Assembly (NCBI GenBank): GCA_027579435.1
Contig: JANBPK010000920.1
Span: 186,001-250,000 of the forward strand
DNA: 64,000 nucleotides
Reading direction: 5' to 3'
Source: Candolleomyces eurysporus
Lineage: Eukaryota; Basidiomycota; Agaricomycetes; Agaricales; Psathyrellaceae
Position numbers and translations under genes: made by a program. The notes beneath the pieces were generated by a model that made no database searches, was not told the DNA's origin, and saw nothing but the letters and a program-made list of their open reading frames with translations. Below are positions 46,230-59,131 of this stretch, piece by piece. The first letter of the stretch is position 1. Each line of letters begins with the position of its first letter.

Positions 46230-47146
46230 TGCTCATCTGACCGCCGGAATTTGACACTGCCTTCCCGCAATTCCATGGTGCACGAACGAAATGGTTGGGT
46301 CAGGAATGGATAAACTCGGTTCTCATGTTCACCCTCGAGGGGTTCGTGGAAGGGTGCATTGAGTGACAAGGCGACATGCTTGGAGGCGGCCGCCCAATCA
46401 GGAATCTGGCGAGTGATATGAGCAGAGTGAACCCTCCATGCTGGGAGCCAAGGGACGTATCCGATATGTGTTTTCCCAAATCAACGAATCAGCCCGTCGT
46501 AAGGCTGACGGCCTGTGCAGACTGTGGGAGAGCTGCATATTTTGTTGAGTACATGAATACCTATGCTTACATCGTCATCGGAATACTCCGAAGCAATGAT
46601 GCCTGTAGGAGTTGAAATTTGAAAGCTGATGAATCTGGGGGTGCGCCAATACTGGGGACAAATTTCACCTTGTCGCTTGGCAAACCTTAACAGCTCTGAT
46701 TTCTCGACTCTCCATTCAATGAAACCTCGCGATCGGGATTAGATCCAGCTTGTTATCGCAAGTCTGAGTAAGGGGAGAAAAGTGAGTATTTCAGCCGACA
46801 AATTGAGTGCGTAGCGTTACCAACAGAAGAAACCTAGAAGCTAACCAGCCTTCATCGCCCAGCATTTAGACTTCGATAGCTCGCGTCCGACTGCCAAGCC
46901 TGGCACAGGGCATTCATGCAAGTCCAGAACGAAGGCCAATGCACCAATGTAAACCCATCATGGAGTTTGCTTCTAACCCTCAATCACGCAATATTTGAGC
47001 TGCATTTGACTCTGGATTTCAACGCAGCGCCTAAACTGTGGTACACATGGACAACTCCTACCAACTATAAATCACCAAGCAGGACGAATTGAGAATAAAA
47101 TTCGAGAATTTATTGTATGGATGATTCAGGAACTTAGAGAGCCTCT
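46230..47146. other. Intergenic between NLR-5 and NLR-6
   Basis: 0.9 kb with no supported gene. A 79-codon plus frame at 46376-46615 has a hydrophobic end but no known motif. Confidence 0.4.
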
Positions 47147-49161
47147 TCATACTCTCTTCATCGCCTTCTCGAACAACCGTTCAAATGGCGCATTGTCTTC
47201 TATATAATGACCCTGTCGTAATGGCCACAACATACCAGGTGCAATCCAAGTGGCCGATCCCAGCTGACGCAGAATGGAACGGCTCCAGGTTCTACAAGCA
47301 GAACTGCAACGATAGCGGGGGCACTGAAAATGAGCAAGATAGATTAACTCAAGGTCCGAGGTTGGGAAGATTGAGTACTGTACGCACTGCGTTGTGAACT
47401 CCCCGGAAGACGTCCCAGAGCGATCGGCACTCCTTGTGTGCAATGGCCAAAGATACCCACCAATCAGCACTAGTTGATGTACAATGGGACCCGGAGTGCG
47501 TCCTCCCCAAAGATATGTCTACGGCGTATGGAAGGTTGACCAAGAATTCGAGAAAGCTTTCCGGGTGAGAAAACTGAGTGTCGCAACCCCCTTCAATATC
47601 ACAACGTCAGATTTATGCTGCGTAAGGAATACAGAAAGTCGAAGCGAAATCGGGCTCACTTGTACATGCCCGATTAAATCGATCCCAGAGAAACACCAGA
47701 ATCTTCTCGTGTTGATACAGTTGCCCGCAACGACCACGGTTATCGAGAAAATCGAATAATGACTTGTGGTAAAAGCTGTATTGAGTCGTCGCTTGTTTAC
47801 TAGGAGATGGGACTTGAACAAGGGAGTGAAGATTCCCGAGTAAGTGCTCAGCCTCGCTACTCTCTGAGTCTGTTTGAAGAAGCAGGTTAATGTTGGAAGC
47901 AGCGCGCAGGGTGTCGGAAATGAGCGGGGCGTTGCGAATTGCGCTAATAGCACGAATCCACCGCACCGAAAGAGGTGGGTCTGGACTGGACTCCAAGATG
48001 TGTGTGTATAGCGCGTCGAGTTGCTCAAATGGGTTTGAAGTTGTTTCTCGGGTTGCCTTCATAGTCAAAATAGCGTCAAGCAAGGCCTTCGGAGGCTCTC
48101 GGTGTCCCATTTCAAGAAATCGGACGACGGTTGCTGCATAAACGAATTGGCCCGACGCATTCTTCACCAGGGTTTGAATCGCTCCATGTGGTGGCCATGA
48201 AGACGGGAGGTTGTAACGACGACGAATGAGATTGAACTGGGCTTGGAGGAAGAAGTAAATGTCGGCTTCGGCATTGTATTCTTCATGTAAATCGAGTTTG
48301 CGGGCAAAGGAGAAGGCAGCGTTTTGTGGATCGAAGAATTCGCGGAATACACGTTCTGGGCGGCTGGCAATGAGGATACGGAAGGGGAAGGCTGGATCTA
48401 ACAATGCTTGGAGCAGAACTTGCAGGATTTCTAACTGGTCTTGAGCGTTTGTCCGTGCTGAAGTGGGCTTGACTTTTGATCCAGTGTTTGTCGTGTCGTG
48501 AGATCGCTCGACCTCGCATTCATCTACGCCGTCAACTACGATAATCCCCCGCAATCCGCCATTGGAACTATCTGCAACTGCTCGGAGTGGCTCCAGGATG
48601 AGCGTCTCCATCTGAACATGAAGATTCTTCTTGAAAACGATGGAATCAGCCTCGATAGCTGCGGCGACTGCGTCCTTCAAGTCTTGTCGGTGTTGAGCCA
48701 ACTGATGAGCAATGGTCGTTACGAAGGCGGTCTTCGTACGACGACCAATAGACCCTGTCGATGAAAAGAAGAAAGAGGCTACTGGAAAACCGTTTTTTTT
48801 GCACCGCTCTGTGAGCGATCCCATAACGGCGGTTTTGCCAGTGCCTGCAGGCCCAGTAACCCAGTTCATCTTGCACGGGTTTTGCGCGTCTCCATGCTCG
48901 ATCCAGCCGTATAAATCGTCTTGTAAGGCGACTCTAGTCTCAGGATGGCATTTTGGAGCATCGCAGCGTTCAGCAGAGTCGTACAAGGCCTCTGGTGCGA
49001 TGAGAGCCTCAAGCTCTGAATATCACAATAGCTTAGTCAAACACTCGAGTAGAGACTCATGAAGAGCACTCACTTTCTAATGGGCTTGCCGAAGGGTGTC
49101 CATTGAAAACCTGGAAGTTATCGATGCGGAAATCCTGGGCCCGGTCCAATATTCTTGCCAT
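47147..49161 (-). CDS. NLR-6: NACHT NTPase, four exons, 607 aa, mosaic type
   Basis: Exons are 49161-49074, 49015-47660, 47590-47388 and 47323-47147; introns are 58, 69 and 64 nt, phases 1, 1, 0. The leader ARILDRAQDFRIDNFQV is like that of NLR-5, but the first half of the NACHT exon is of the NLR-1 subtype (LYGWIEHGD, SSTGSIGRRTKTAF, VFKKNLHVQMETL). The second half is closer to NLR-5/7/9 (AQFNLIRRRYNLPSSW). Core motifs: GPAGTGKTA, VVDGVDECEVE, IASRPERVFREFF. The C-terminal module has GCDTQFSHPESFL and CPRYRCSSACRTW, so Trp of CPW is Arg here. Intact. Confidence 0.87.
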
Positions 49162-49267
49162 GAGGCGGGTGAAGTGGAGGAAGGGAGGCCACGAATTTGG
49201 CTTTTTCGGTCCCACAGCAACGTTCAAATAGTACACCGCCTCGTGTGGGTCCAGTCTGTTTATGTGT

Positions 49268-49285
49268 TGTTTACCGAGCGTCTAA
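49268..49285 (-). promoter_or_regulatory. Shared NLR promoter element upstream of NLR-6
   Basis: On the minus strand TTAGACGCTCGGTAAACA then ACACATAAACAGAC, about 107-124 bp before the ATG. Confidence 0.75.
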
Positions 49286-51399
49286 CGTATCCTTCCCGCA
49301 GTCTCATCACTCATGAACTGGCTCGCTCAGAAATGGAGAAACTCATCTTCTCGTATTGAATTTTGAACAGCATATGAGCACATCGCGGAAATTTGGGTAT
49401 CGAATGCAAAGACGATCAGTGCAGCTAAGATTGTCGGTTTGCTTCCACCGTTGCGCCAAGCATAGCCTCCGGACACATCTCTCAACCCGAACGGGGAGTT
49501 GCTCAAACTACCCGCGGATCAGAGATCTTGAACTAATGGGCAAGGCCAGTGTTCAATTTCACTAGATTGATGTACAAACCTTTCTTAGCATTCCCACTGA
49601 GAGCTCCTTTGCATGGAGGTCGTTTTCATAGAACGGATTCCTACAGAACCTGAACGCTCTCACGTCGCCCGTCAGCATGCATCTGCGCCAGAATCGACCA
49701 AGCAGGCGCAGCGCCAAGCGGTAGCTGGCTACCCGCAGTTATAGGAAGAGTCAAAGTAAGAAGGGTTGAAAGAGCCGGCAACTCATTTTTCTTCGCTTGA
49801 TGCACAAAGAGATGATGGACGAGTCTCATAGCTCGGGCCTCATGGGGGACAGGTAGAAACAGCGGGAGACCAATAATACAGCGTTAGAAGGATACTCATA
49901 TAGCCCGTAGAAATTGAACATGAGGACTTCCACCCATTAGTCTCTCATGTCGAGTGGACGTGGACGGCAGTGATAAGACGAGGGCATGGAAACAGGGGAG
50001 GTATATCTGCCAATGGACTGGCCACGCTGCCGGTAGGATGACTATGGTTTGTGCAAGGAGCATGTATAGGTCAAAAGATTAAGTTTTCGTTGGGTCTTAA
50101 TCACATACTTACCAACGAAATATTTCAAGTGCTTGAGCGGGATCAACCAGCAGGCCAGTCGGACGGGGAAGGCTGAATCGTTGTCAGTACGAAAGAGTCT
50201 TACGCCATCGCTTTCCTGCGAAGATGGGTGGGTCAGGCCAGAATAGGACGAAGTTAAGTACGAAGCTTTACCATTGCAGTCTGATAATTCGCCGCCCTCA
50301 TTATCTACCTAGCCTACAATGTCTCTGGTGTCTCGTCAGATAAGCCTGGCACAGGATGTTGACGAATGCCTAGAACCAAGTCCAAAGCACCGACATCGAT
50401 GTACCCGACACGTTGTGCTCTACAGTGACTGCTCGCCTGTTTATCGCATAACGCGGATTTTGCACTAGACTCAAGAGTGCGTGATAAGCTGCGATATGGG
50501 GTAGGGGACGGCTCGAGAAGGGAACAGAACGCTCTCTAAGGCGGGAGAATACAACGGGTCGTGCTTAAAGGTAACAGCACTGCTAAATTCAATTAAGCGT
50601 TGAAGCCTAACAGAGTGGACCCTCTAACTCGCTTACTAGTCACCAGCTTGCACAGTCGTTGAGTTTTCGCCCAGGAATCTAGAAGATGATGTGAATATTT
50701 AGACTTGGGTGATCAGAAAGAGTCGCTCACCCTTCACATCTTGCCATCGCGTCTTTCTCCAAAACGGGATACATCTCGAAGCAATTGAACACCACGTGGA
50801 AGAGGTTGGAAACACAGTCGGCAGTTACGATGAACGGCTATGAGTAAACAGCAAGCTGCAAGCAGCACACCGTTAGCTACACCGTCCAGTGGACAACATC
50901 CAGTTTCCTTTGACCACGCCACGAGCTCCTATCAATGTTCAATGTTCTTTTTGACCGGCTGCTTCAGTGCCTTCCTCTCCATGTTACTCTTCGAACTGAG
51001 CGGGGTCCATTTGACGATGAGAAAATGTATTGAATCAATGCATAGAACATACCGATGATGGGGGAATGGCCCGACTGCGATGGTACTTGAGGGGGAATCT
51101 GCAGGGAAACAGAGCATTCGCTGCTATCGACGCAAAAAAGTAGGTTGATTTAGCACCGGTCACTTGGTGCAGCACGATACGCAAACAGGAGGGGCCACTC
51201 GGGTTCGGATGAATTGACGACCGGTGCCGGTCATGAATTGCTTGGCCAGTTTGCCGGGCACAGCCACTGCCCCAATCTCGCCTCCCTGCCTGCAGCGATG
51301 TCGGCGTCCTACAACGGACCTGAAAACTCGCCCTAAGCAACATCAGACCAAATTGGCCTATATATGGCGGTCTCTAGCGGGATCTGGTGAGAATTCGGT
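49286..51399. other. Gene-poor stretch between NLR-6 and the F-box-4 relic
   Basis: 2.1 kb. Two short frames look protein-like: minus 49641-49829, and plus 50840-51058 (ATG start, one hydrophobic segment). Neither has a known domain or clear splice partners, so I do not call genes. Confidence 0.4.
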
Positions 51400-52475
51400 G
51401 AGGCTAAGCAGTTGTATTCCCGGCTTTCCAACAAGCAACCCCGATTGGAAAGGTGTGTCTGCATCCTTTTCGTTCCCTCTTCACCTCTCCCGTTGGGACC
51501 CAGTTTCTTTCGATGTCCCCAGTCTGGATCGTCGCGAATGAGCACCTGTTGGAACAGACAATAGGAAGGTACCTGTCTTGGCGAAGATGTACAATAAGAG
51601 TGGTCAGTTTCCATTATGCGTTCCCTTTCTTTTCTAGTCCTAACCATCCCTATCATCAGCTTCGAACGGACCCACCTCCGATTTGATTGCCTTTTTGCCA
51701 TAGTACCGGACACTACTACTTGAAATCCACATCCCCGACTATATTTTCGATCACAAACATTACTTTCCTCCTCCCCGACGTTGGCCAATCCCATCTTTCA
51801 ACGCCCCTCTATCTCGCACGCACGTTCCCGGGAGCCGGTGTTGGCTCGCCTGCTCGATTCAGGAGGTCCGTTCACATACTCCCGCTCTGGAACCTTGGAC
51901 AATCTTTCTCGAAATAGAAGGTGGAGGAGAGGGAGAGGGAGAAATAGAAGTCGGCTGGACGTAATCTCGCAGAGGTAGGCCACGAGGTGGCCGTTCATCC
52001 GACCATAGTTCTCCAACAGACTCTCAGCATTTCTGAATACCCATCTTCTCCAACCTCTCTTCCTCAATCACAAATTTCGTCTTCCGTCTTCATTCTCCTC
52101 GATCGTGTCAAATCCCTCGCCTTGTTGATCTGCCGAAAGAATCTACCTGGGTGTTCGAGGCTAATGCCTGCCTTTTGTCTCGTTTGGAACAAGGTTTCGA
52201 ATTTGAGGTTGAACAGGGTTGTCTCACCCGTGTTGAGGGTACCAAGAAGCCGTCATCGTCATCTAAGGGGACGGGGAGGAGGAGGGATTGTACGCGGAGC
52301 TTGGTTCTCTGCGGGAAAGCGTGGATATAAACGTGGTGTGTTCGCTTGGATGTGTGGGCGATGGAAGCGACGATGAGGCTGGTGGGATAGGAAACGAAGA
52401 GCAGGGAGAGCAAGGTATACAGGGAGGCTGGTTGAGGGAAGTTATTGGTCGGCGGGTGGTACCAGGCTTGAGCCC
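51400..52475 (+). pseudogene. F-box-4: decayed F-box gene of the array
   Basis: Blocks collinear with F-box-1 survive in different frames: VFILLDRVKSLALLICRKNL near 52090, ELGSLRESVDINVV near 52300, and IQGGWLREVIG near 52430. The 5' flank (51415-51560) matches 63680-63810. The F-box itself cannot be read. It converges on NLR-7. Confidence 0.65.
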
Positions 52476-52699
52476 GAACCATCGATTATGTATCTTTTCT
52501 GTCCTTCGAGCAAGACTCCTACCGGTCACCCGAAGGTTCTTGAGAGGGGTAGGATATCAAAGACCTCTCCTGTATTTACGTATCTAAACTCATAATAAAT
52601 TTTTGGTTATTTCTACTTGGCGCCTAAATCGTCGTATATGTACAGACAAATCGCCTACCGATAACCCAGACGAAATGAAGGAAGATCAAAATTGTATCG

Positions 52700-54730
52700 T
52701 TATGGAGGACTCTGGGAGTTGGAGGTCTTCAGCACAACGCTTGCCTTCTTGACCAATCTACCAAACCGGGAATTCGACGTTGGTTCCATACCAGTGCCCC
52801 GTCGCACTGGCCACAACAGGCCAGGTGCAATCCGGGTAGGTGATCCCAGATGACGCAGAATGGAACGGCTCCAAGCCCTACACGCTGGTTTGCAGCAATA
52901 CCAGGGGCACTAAAGATAAAAGATAGAACGAGATTCTGAGTTTCGGTCCAAGGTTTGGAAAATAGTGAGGAATGCACCCACTGAAATGTGAACCCCCTGG
53001 AAGACATATAAGAGGGATCCCACGTTCTCGTTGACAATGGCCAACGACACCCACCAATCTACAACAGCGGGCGCAGGAGACATCGTGGAGTGCCCCATGC
53101 CCTTAGACAGATCTATGTAGCCTGGAAGAAGGCGCAAGACTCGAAGAAAGCTTTCCCGGGATGAAAACTGGGTATTACTGCACACTTTAGGATAATATTG
53201 TTAAATTCATCTTGCCGAAGAGAAACCAAGACACCGGACCCACTTGTACACGCCCGAATGAATCTGTCCCAGATAAACTCGCTAATATCATCAAGAGACC
53301 ACTCCCCACAACGGTCAGGATCCCTGAGGAAGTCGAGCAATGATCTGTGGTAAAAATTGTATCCAGCTGTCGCCCGGTCGCTGGGAGGAATCTGAATCAA
53401 CGAGTGAAGATTTCCGAGCAAGTGCTCAGCCTCGTTACTCTCCGGGTCCGTTTGCAGGAGCATATTCACGTTCAACGCAGAGGCGCCCACAATACTCATC
53501 CAGCTGATAGCGCGAATCCACCGTATTGAAAGAGGTGGATTTGGACTGGACCCCAAGATGTGCATGTACAGGGCGTCCAGCTGTTCGAGTGGGTTTGAAG
53601 CTGGCTTCCGAGTGGCTTCCATCTTCAAAATAGCCTCAAGCAAGACCTTCGGAGGCTCTTGATGACCCATGTCGAGAAACCGGAGGACAGTTGAGGCGTA
53701 AATGAATTGGCCTGATGCCTTCTCAACCAAGATCTGGATGGTTCCCTGGGGCGGCCACGATAGGGGGAGGTGATGACGACGACGAATTTGATTGAACTGG
53801 GCTTCGAGGAAGAGAGTAATGTCGGCGTCGGCGTTGTAATCTTCGTGCAGATCGAGTTTCTGGGCGAGAAGGGTGGGGTTGTTTTCGGGATCGAAGAATT
53901 CGCGAAAAACGCGCTCGGGACGACTCGCAATGAGGAGACGAAAGGGAAAAGATGGATCCGATGATGCTGCTTGAAGAACTTGGAGAATCTCCAACTGGTC
54001 TTGGGCGTTCGTTCGTGCGGGTTTGCCCCGTGGGCCCGTGGTTGTGGTATCGTGGTATTGTTCAGCTTCGCATTCGTCCAGACCATCAATGATGATAGCA
54101 CCCTGCAGCCCTGTCCCATCGGACTGACAGACGGCCTCCCGGACTGGGGACAGAATGAGAATTTCCATTTGTACGTGGAGATTCTTCTCAAAAATGCCTG
54201 GGTTCTTCTCGATAGCAGTGGAGATGGCCTTCTTCAGTTCCTCTCGGTGCTGGGCCAGCTGATGTGCAATGGTTGTAACGAAGGCGGTCTTCCGGCGCCG
54301 GCCAATGGATGCTGACCAGGATGCAAAGAAGAACGTTGCACCTAAATGACCGTTCGCTGCACACCGATCTGCCAACGAACCCATAACAGCCGTCTTCCCG
54401 GAACCTGCAGGTCCCGTCACCCATTTTATCTTCTTTGGATGCTCAGATTCCCCGTCGTCGTCCACAATCCAGCTGTACAAGTCGTCTTGGACAGCAACTC
54501 GAGTATCGGGATGGCACTTTGGAGCATCGCAGCGCTCCCTGGAGTCGTGGATCGCGCCCGCTGCGATTTCAGCCTGGAGTTCTGTATATCGCAGTAAGGA
54601 CCAACGGAGACGCTCAGCTACGGCACCACAAGCCAGACTTACTGTTCAGTGGGTCTGCTGAGGAGTTCACATTCACGAAGTGGTAGTTGTCGATATTGAA
54701 ATTGTGAGCGTTGTTGAAGTTGCTGGCCAT
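52700..54730 (-). CDS. NLR-7: NACHT NTPase, four exons, 612 aa
   Basis: Exons are 54730-54643, 54581-53244, 53184-52982 and 52909-52700; introns are 61, 59 and 72 nt with GTAAGT, GTGGGT and GTGGGT donors. The leader is ASNFNNAHNFNIDNYHFVNV. The P-loop is GPAGSGKTA, with Ser instead of Thr as in NLR-9. Further motifs: IIDGLDECEAEQ, IASRPERVFREFF, SGQFIYASTVLRFLDMG. The C-terminal module starts with a changed motif (MCSNTQFSSRESFL instead of GCD..FSYPESFL), followed by VDWWVSLAIVNEN and CPWYCCKPACRAW. The frame is open throughout. It lies tail-to-tail with the F-box-4 relic. Confidence 0.86.
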
Positions 54731-54826
54731 GGGGAGGTCGAAGTTAAGGAAGGAACGAGGCTGAATTGCCCTCGTTTCATATCACATCCTGAGCAGTTGA
54801 ATATATTCCACCTCGTGTTTGTGATC

Positions 54827-54843
54827 TGTTTGTCGAGCGTTCA
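54827..54843 (-). promoter_or_regulatory. Shared NLR promoter element upstream of NLR-7
   Basis: On the minus strand GTGAACGCTCGACAAACAG then ATCACAAACACGAGG, about 97-113 bp before the ATG. Confidence 0.7.
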
Positions 54844-55613
54844 CGCACCGCTCATCTGACAGATGAAATTCATAAGCTTCTGCAATCATTCATCAGGCAC
54901 CGCACTCAACTCATTACCAAAGCTTGTCCAAGCATACCTAGACGCACTGTTATTCTATCTCTTGGGGTAAGGACAGTTTCTCTGTCAAATCCATATAACT
55001 GGCTTACGACAATTGCTATAATTGACGTATGGAGGGGTACAGGGCTATCATAGACAGACGAAACGCCCAAAGGGATTGACTGTCAGGTCGTCGACCAGCT
55101 TGACACACATCCTCCGCTACCTCTGTTTCCTCACTAGAGTCCCCACACAGGGCAGCCTTTTCCAGATCGCATCGTCCTCAGCCGACAGCTGCCATACCCT
55201 CGACACCTTCACCGGCCCTCGACGCGGCTCTTGTATGGATAAGCCGGAATGTGGATAACAACATTCGAAGGAGTGCGACGAACGGGTCCGCTAACATTGT
55301 TGGTACTATATTCGATGCTTCACCGTGGATAGTAGCAGGTCGCATGTCGCCATTGCTGAGAGATGGAGGAAGGTGACGAGGATGGCACCGAGGCCCTTCT
55401 GGTCGTCGCACTCGGACAACGAAGATTGGGAGGAGGGCGACGAAGTCAAATCACCGGCTCGTTGCATACGAGGGCAATTTGCTCCGAGCAACAATTTGTC
55501 TTGGGCAAGCTGTTGAGGTTCAGACCCTTCGTTGGGTAGGAAGTTTGGAGAAGGGGGAGGATATGAGTTGCTGTTGCCATTGAGAGTCTGGGAAACGGGC
55601 CTTTGGTCAACCG
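54844..55613. other. Intergenic between NLR-7 and NLR-8
   Basis: 0.8 kb with several short frames on both strands. No domain is recognised. Confidence 0.4.
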
Positions 55614-57660
55614 TCAAGGATTAAGCTGGGAGGACTTGAAGTCCTTCTTGATCTCCTTGATTGCCTTCTTGACCAACCGCTCAAACACCTGGTTTCCTTC
55701 GATAAACTTCCGTCGGACTGGCCACAACAAGCCAGGTGCGATCCGGGTAGATGATCTCAGATGACGCAGAGTGGAATAGCTCCAAGTCCTACACGCTGGC
55801 TTGCAACGATACCAGGAGCACTAATTAAAGATAAAAGATAAAAAGGAAGATTGAGTGTTTGTCTAGGGTTTGGAAAGAACTGAGGGCTGTACGTACCGAA
55901 TGGTGAGATCCTTGGAAGATCACCCAGAGTGACCCAGCCTGCTCGTGTGTGACGGCCAACGACACCCACCAATCAACGCTGGCTGGCGTAGGAAGGACCT
56001 TGGAGGTTGCATCCCACAAGGTCAATCGTGAGACGTTCGGGAGGCTGGCCAAGCATTCGAGGAAGCTTTCCGGGTATATAAACCGGGCGTTGCAGCAATC
56101 TTCAAAGTTACAACGTCAGGTTCATCCGAGAACGAGAAACGAAGAACGAAGCAGAAACAAACTCACCTGCGCACGCCCGAACAAACGCATCGCAGACAAA
56201 CACTTCTATTTCACTGCTTTCAACGTACAATTTCCCACAGCGGCCAGGGGTGTTGAGGAAGTCGAACAGTGATTTGTGGTAGAAGTCATATTTGGTCGTC
56301 GCCTGGTCGCTAGGGGGTGGTATCCGAATTAAAGAGTGAAGGTTCCCGAGCAAGTGCTCCGCCTCGTTACTCTCTGGGTCTGATTGCAAAAGCAGATGGA
56401 TGTTGGACGCATATGACCCCACGGATTGAAACGCATTCAACTCCATGATACTGCGAATCCACCGTACTGAACGGGGCGGATCCGGACTCGAGTTCAAGAT
56501 GTGCGAGTACAATACATCCAGGTGTTCTAGTGGGTTTGAAGCTGGCATCGCTTCCATCTTCAAAATAGCCTCTAGCAACGCCTTCGGAGGCACTCGGTGA
56601 CCCGCATCGAGAAACCGAATGACGGTTGCAGCGTAGATGAATTGCCCTGACGCATTCTCTACCAAGGTTTGAACGGCTCCTGGCGGAGGCCACGAGGGAG
56701 GAAAGTTGTGTCGGCGGCGAAGTCGATTGAACTGAGCCTCCAAGAAGAGGGTGATATCAGCGTCGGCGTTGTAATCTTCGTGCAAATCGAGTTTCTGGGC
56801 AAAGGCGGTGGGGTTGCTTTCCGAATTAAAAAATTCGCGAAACACGCGTTCTGGGCGACTGGCGACGAGGATGCGAAAGGGAAAGATTGGGTCCGAGGAT
56901 GCTTGGTACAGAACTTGCAGGACCTCTAATTGGTCTTGTTCGTTCGTTCGTGTGGACTTGGCCCGTGCTTCAGTAGTCGCGGTATCGGGAACTTTCTCGA
57001 CCTCGCATTCGTCTAGGCCGTCAATCACGATTACACCCCGGTAAGCGGCATGAGACTCCCCAGCGACTGCCCGGAGTGGCGCCAAGACGAGCGTCTCCAT
57101 CTGAGCATGAAGGTTCTTCTTAAAGACGATTGTGTCTGCTTCAATGGCCGCGGCAATGGCGTCCTTCAAGTCCTGTCGGTGTTGCGCTAGCTGATGGGCA
57201 ATGGTCGCCACAAAGGCGGTCTTCGTTCGGCGCCCAATCGACCCTGTCAACGAAAAGAAGAACGAGGCCACTGGGAATCCGCTTTTCTTGCACCGGTCTG
57301 TCAGTGAACCCATAACGGCGGTTTTGCCTGTACCTGCGGGCCCGGTGACCCACTTCATGTTTTTGGGGTTATCGGCGTCTCCGTGCTCGATCCAGCTGTA
57401 TAGGTCGTCTTGTACGGCAACTCGTGTTTCAGGATGGCATTTCGGGGCATCGAAGCGCTCTGCAGAGTCGTTCAGAGCTTCCGGTGCAATATGGGACTCG
57501 AGCTCTGCGGAGAGTCAGTCAATCTGGACATATTCGAAGCCCCTTGAACAGACGTACCCTTCAGTGGGCCCATTCCTGAAGGAGACAAGACATTTGTGAT
57601 GAATTTTAGCGTTTTAGCCTGGACACCTTGAGAATGGCTGAAGTATTCGATGTTAGCCAT
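55614..57660 (-). CDS. NLR-8: NACHT NTPase, four exons, 616 aa, mosaic type
   Basis: Exons are 57660-57558, 57504-56167, 56099-55897 and 55820-55614; introns are 53, 67 and 76 nt, phases 1, 1, 0. The leader (ANIEYFSHSQGVQAKTLKF) is the most diverged of the family. The first half of the NACHT exon is of the NLR-1 subtype (LYSWIEHGD, SLTGSIGRRTKTAF, VFKKNLHAQMETL), the second half of the NLR-5/7/9 type (DLHEDYNADADITLFLEAQF). Core: GPAGTGKTA, VIDGLDECEVE, VASRPERVFREFF. Exon 3 reads CCNARFIYPESFLECLASLP, where GCD is replaced by CCN, and exon 4 reads CSWYRCKPACRTW. The C-terminus is Lys-rich. No break is seen. Confidence 0.86.
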
Positions 57661-57754
57661 AGTGAAAGGATGCTGTGACAGCTCTTCTGAAGACGCCTCG
57701 AGCAATCGCACTCGGCCTCGCAGTGGCAGCGATACACGTCATTTGTTTGTGAAG

Positions 57755-57772
57755 TGTTTGTTTGGGCGTTTA
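57755..57772 (-). promoter_or_regulatory. Shared NLR promoter element upstream of NLR-8
   Basis: On the minus strand TTAAACGCCCAAACAAACA then CTTCACAAACAAATGAC, about 95-112 bp before the ATG. It is weaker in the first half. Confidence 0.6.
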
Positions 57773-59131
57773 ATTCATGCATCTTTGCTGGATTTCTAGC
57801 GCCCCTAGGACAGGGGAGAATGCTTTTATGGGAGCCGGTTGAAAAGCTGTCCGTAATAGATCCTCTCCTATCCATCTTCCCCGTAATCGTAAGAAAGCGA
57901 GCTTTCAGCGAAATCTCGGCTTTGGGAGGCCACCTTGCTGCTAAGGTGTTCTTTCTGCCCTGTATAATAAGGAGAAGCGACCAGTTGCTGATTGGTCGGC
58001 GTGTATCACGGGCAAGGCATTCAGAGATTGGAATCGCAAAGAGCTAGCTACAACGTATATTTAGGGAGCTCCAATGATCCGGAGCTTGATTTGCACACAG
58101 ACTTGAGCTCGGCGTGACGGGCTTAAGCGTCACATTGTGCAACCCGTCCAATGGCATGATGCATAAGGTCAGGAAATGAACATGATGTCATGAAATAATC
58201 TGACAGTCACCAGGACGACGTTTCTTGGAGCTGACAGGGTCGACGGGGGCTAGAAACCTTCACAAGAAGGGTGATAGCGCCCAACTAAACAGTGAATGAT
58301 AGGTCAGCTATAGCTCCCATATGTCGAACAGGAGTAATCTCACTTTGTCACTTCGCAGACCATGACTTCTCCATTCCTTCAATTTTCAACCCACCTTTCC
58401 GCCAACTCGAATGGAGCGAACTCGCCGCAAGGTCTGGGCAAAGTGTGTAAGGTGTGAGCCAGGCTGAGTAGGACAAGCGTAGGCGCAACCGTAAGCTGTA
58501 ATGCTGCCTTCTTGTAACGCCTGGGCCGGTGCCGAAATTCCGCCGAAATAGGTTGAATAATTCGGAAGATTTAGCCATGGGAGACGTTGCTGCTGAAGAG
58601 GAGAAGGTAGATCATCTTCCATCATCCAGCTTTCGATAAATTGCCTCCAACTCAGTCTGATATCGGCACGTAACCTGAACAAATGCCAGATAAGTGTCGC
58701 ACGTTTTGAAATGATGACCTATATAGTAGGCGTCGGAAAGCATTCAACAAGGAGCCGAGTCTGCTTCTGGAAATGATTGAGTATCGAGAGGAGTAATAAT
58801 GCGTTGCGATCGTCCGAGTGGGACGGTTCTTTGAGCATTGAAAGAACACCGGCATCAGAATTAGCCACAACAGAAGGGAGAAAGATGTGTATCGATTCCC
58901 CCGCGCGAGGTCATCCTCTCATGATGATTCAGCGAAGTTGCGGAGCGCTGTCCTACCCAAAACCTGGATGCCCAACAAAAGAGAATGGGAGGAAGAGACT
59001 GGGAGGAAGAGAGGGTAGAGGAGAAGGTAGAGAAGGGGGTGTACGCAGCTTTGACTTCTAATTTCTACTATATATATACAGAGGTAGATACAACTTTTGT
59101 CCAATTTCCGATGAAAGGAATGAGAATAAGA
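57773..59131. other. Gene-poor stretch between NLR-8 and NLR-9
   Basis: 1.4 kb. A minus frame at 58386-58682 (98 codons, LPWLNLPNYSTYFGGIS..) has protein-like composition but no known domain. A purine-rich stretch lies at 58985-59040. No gene is called. Confidence 0.4.
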
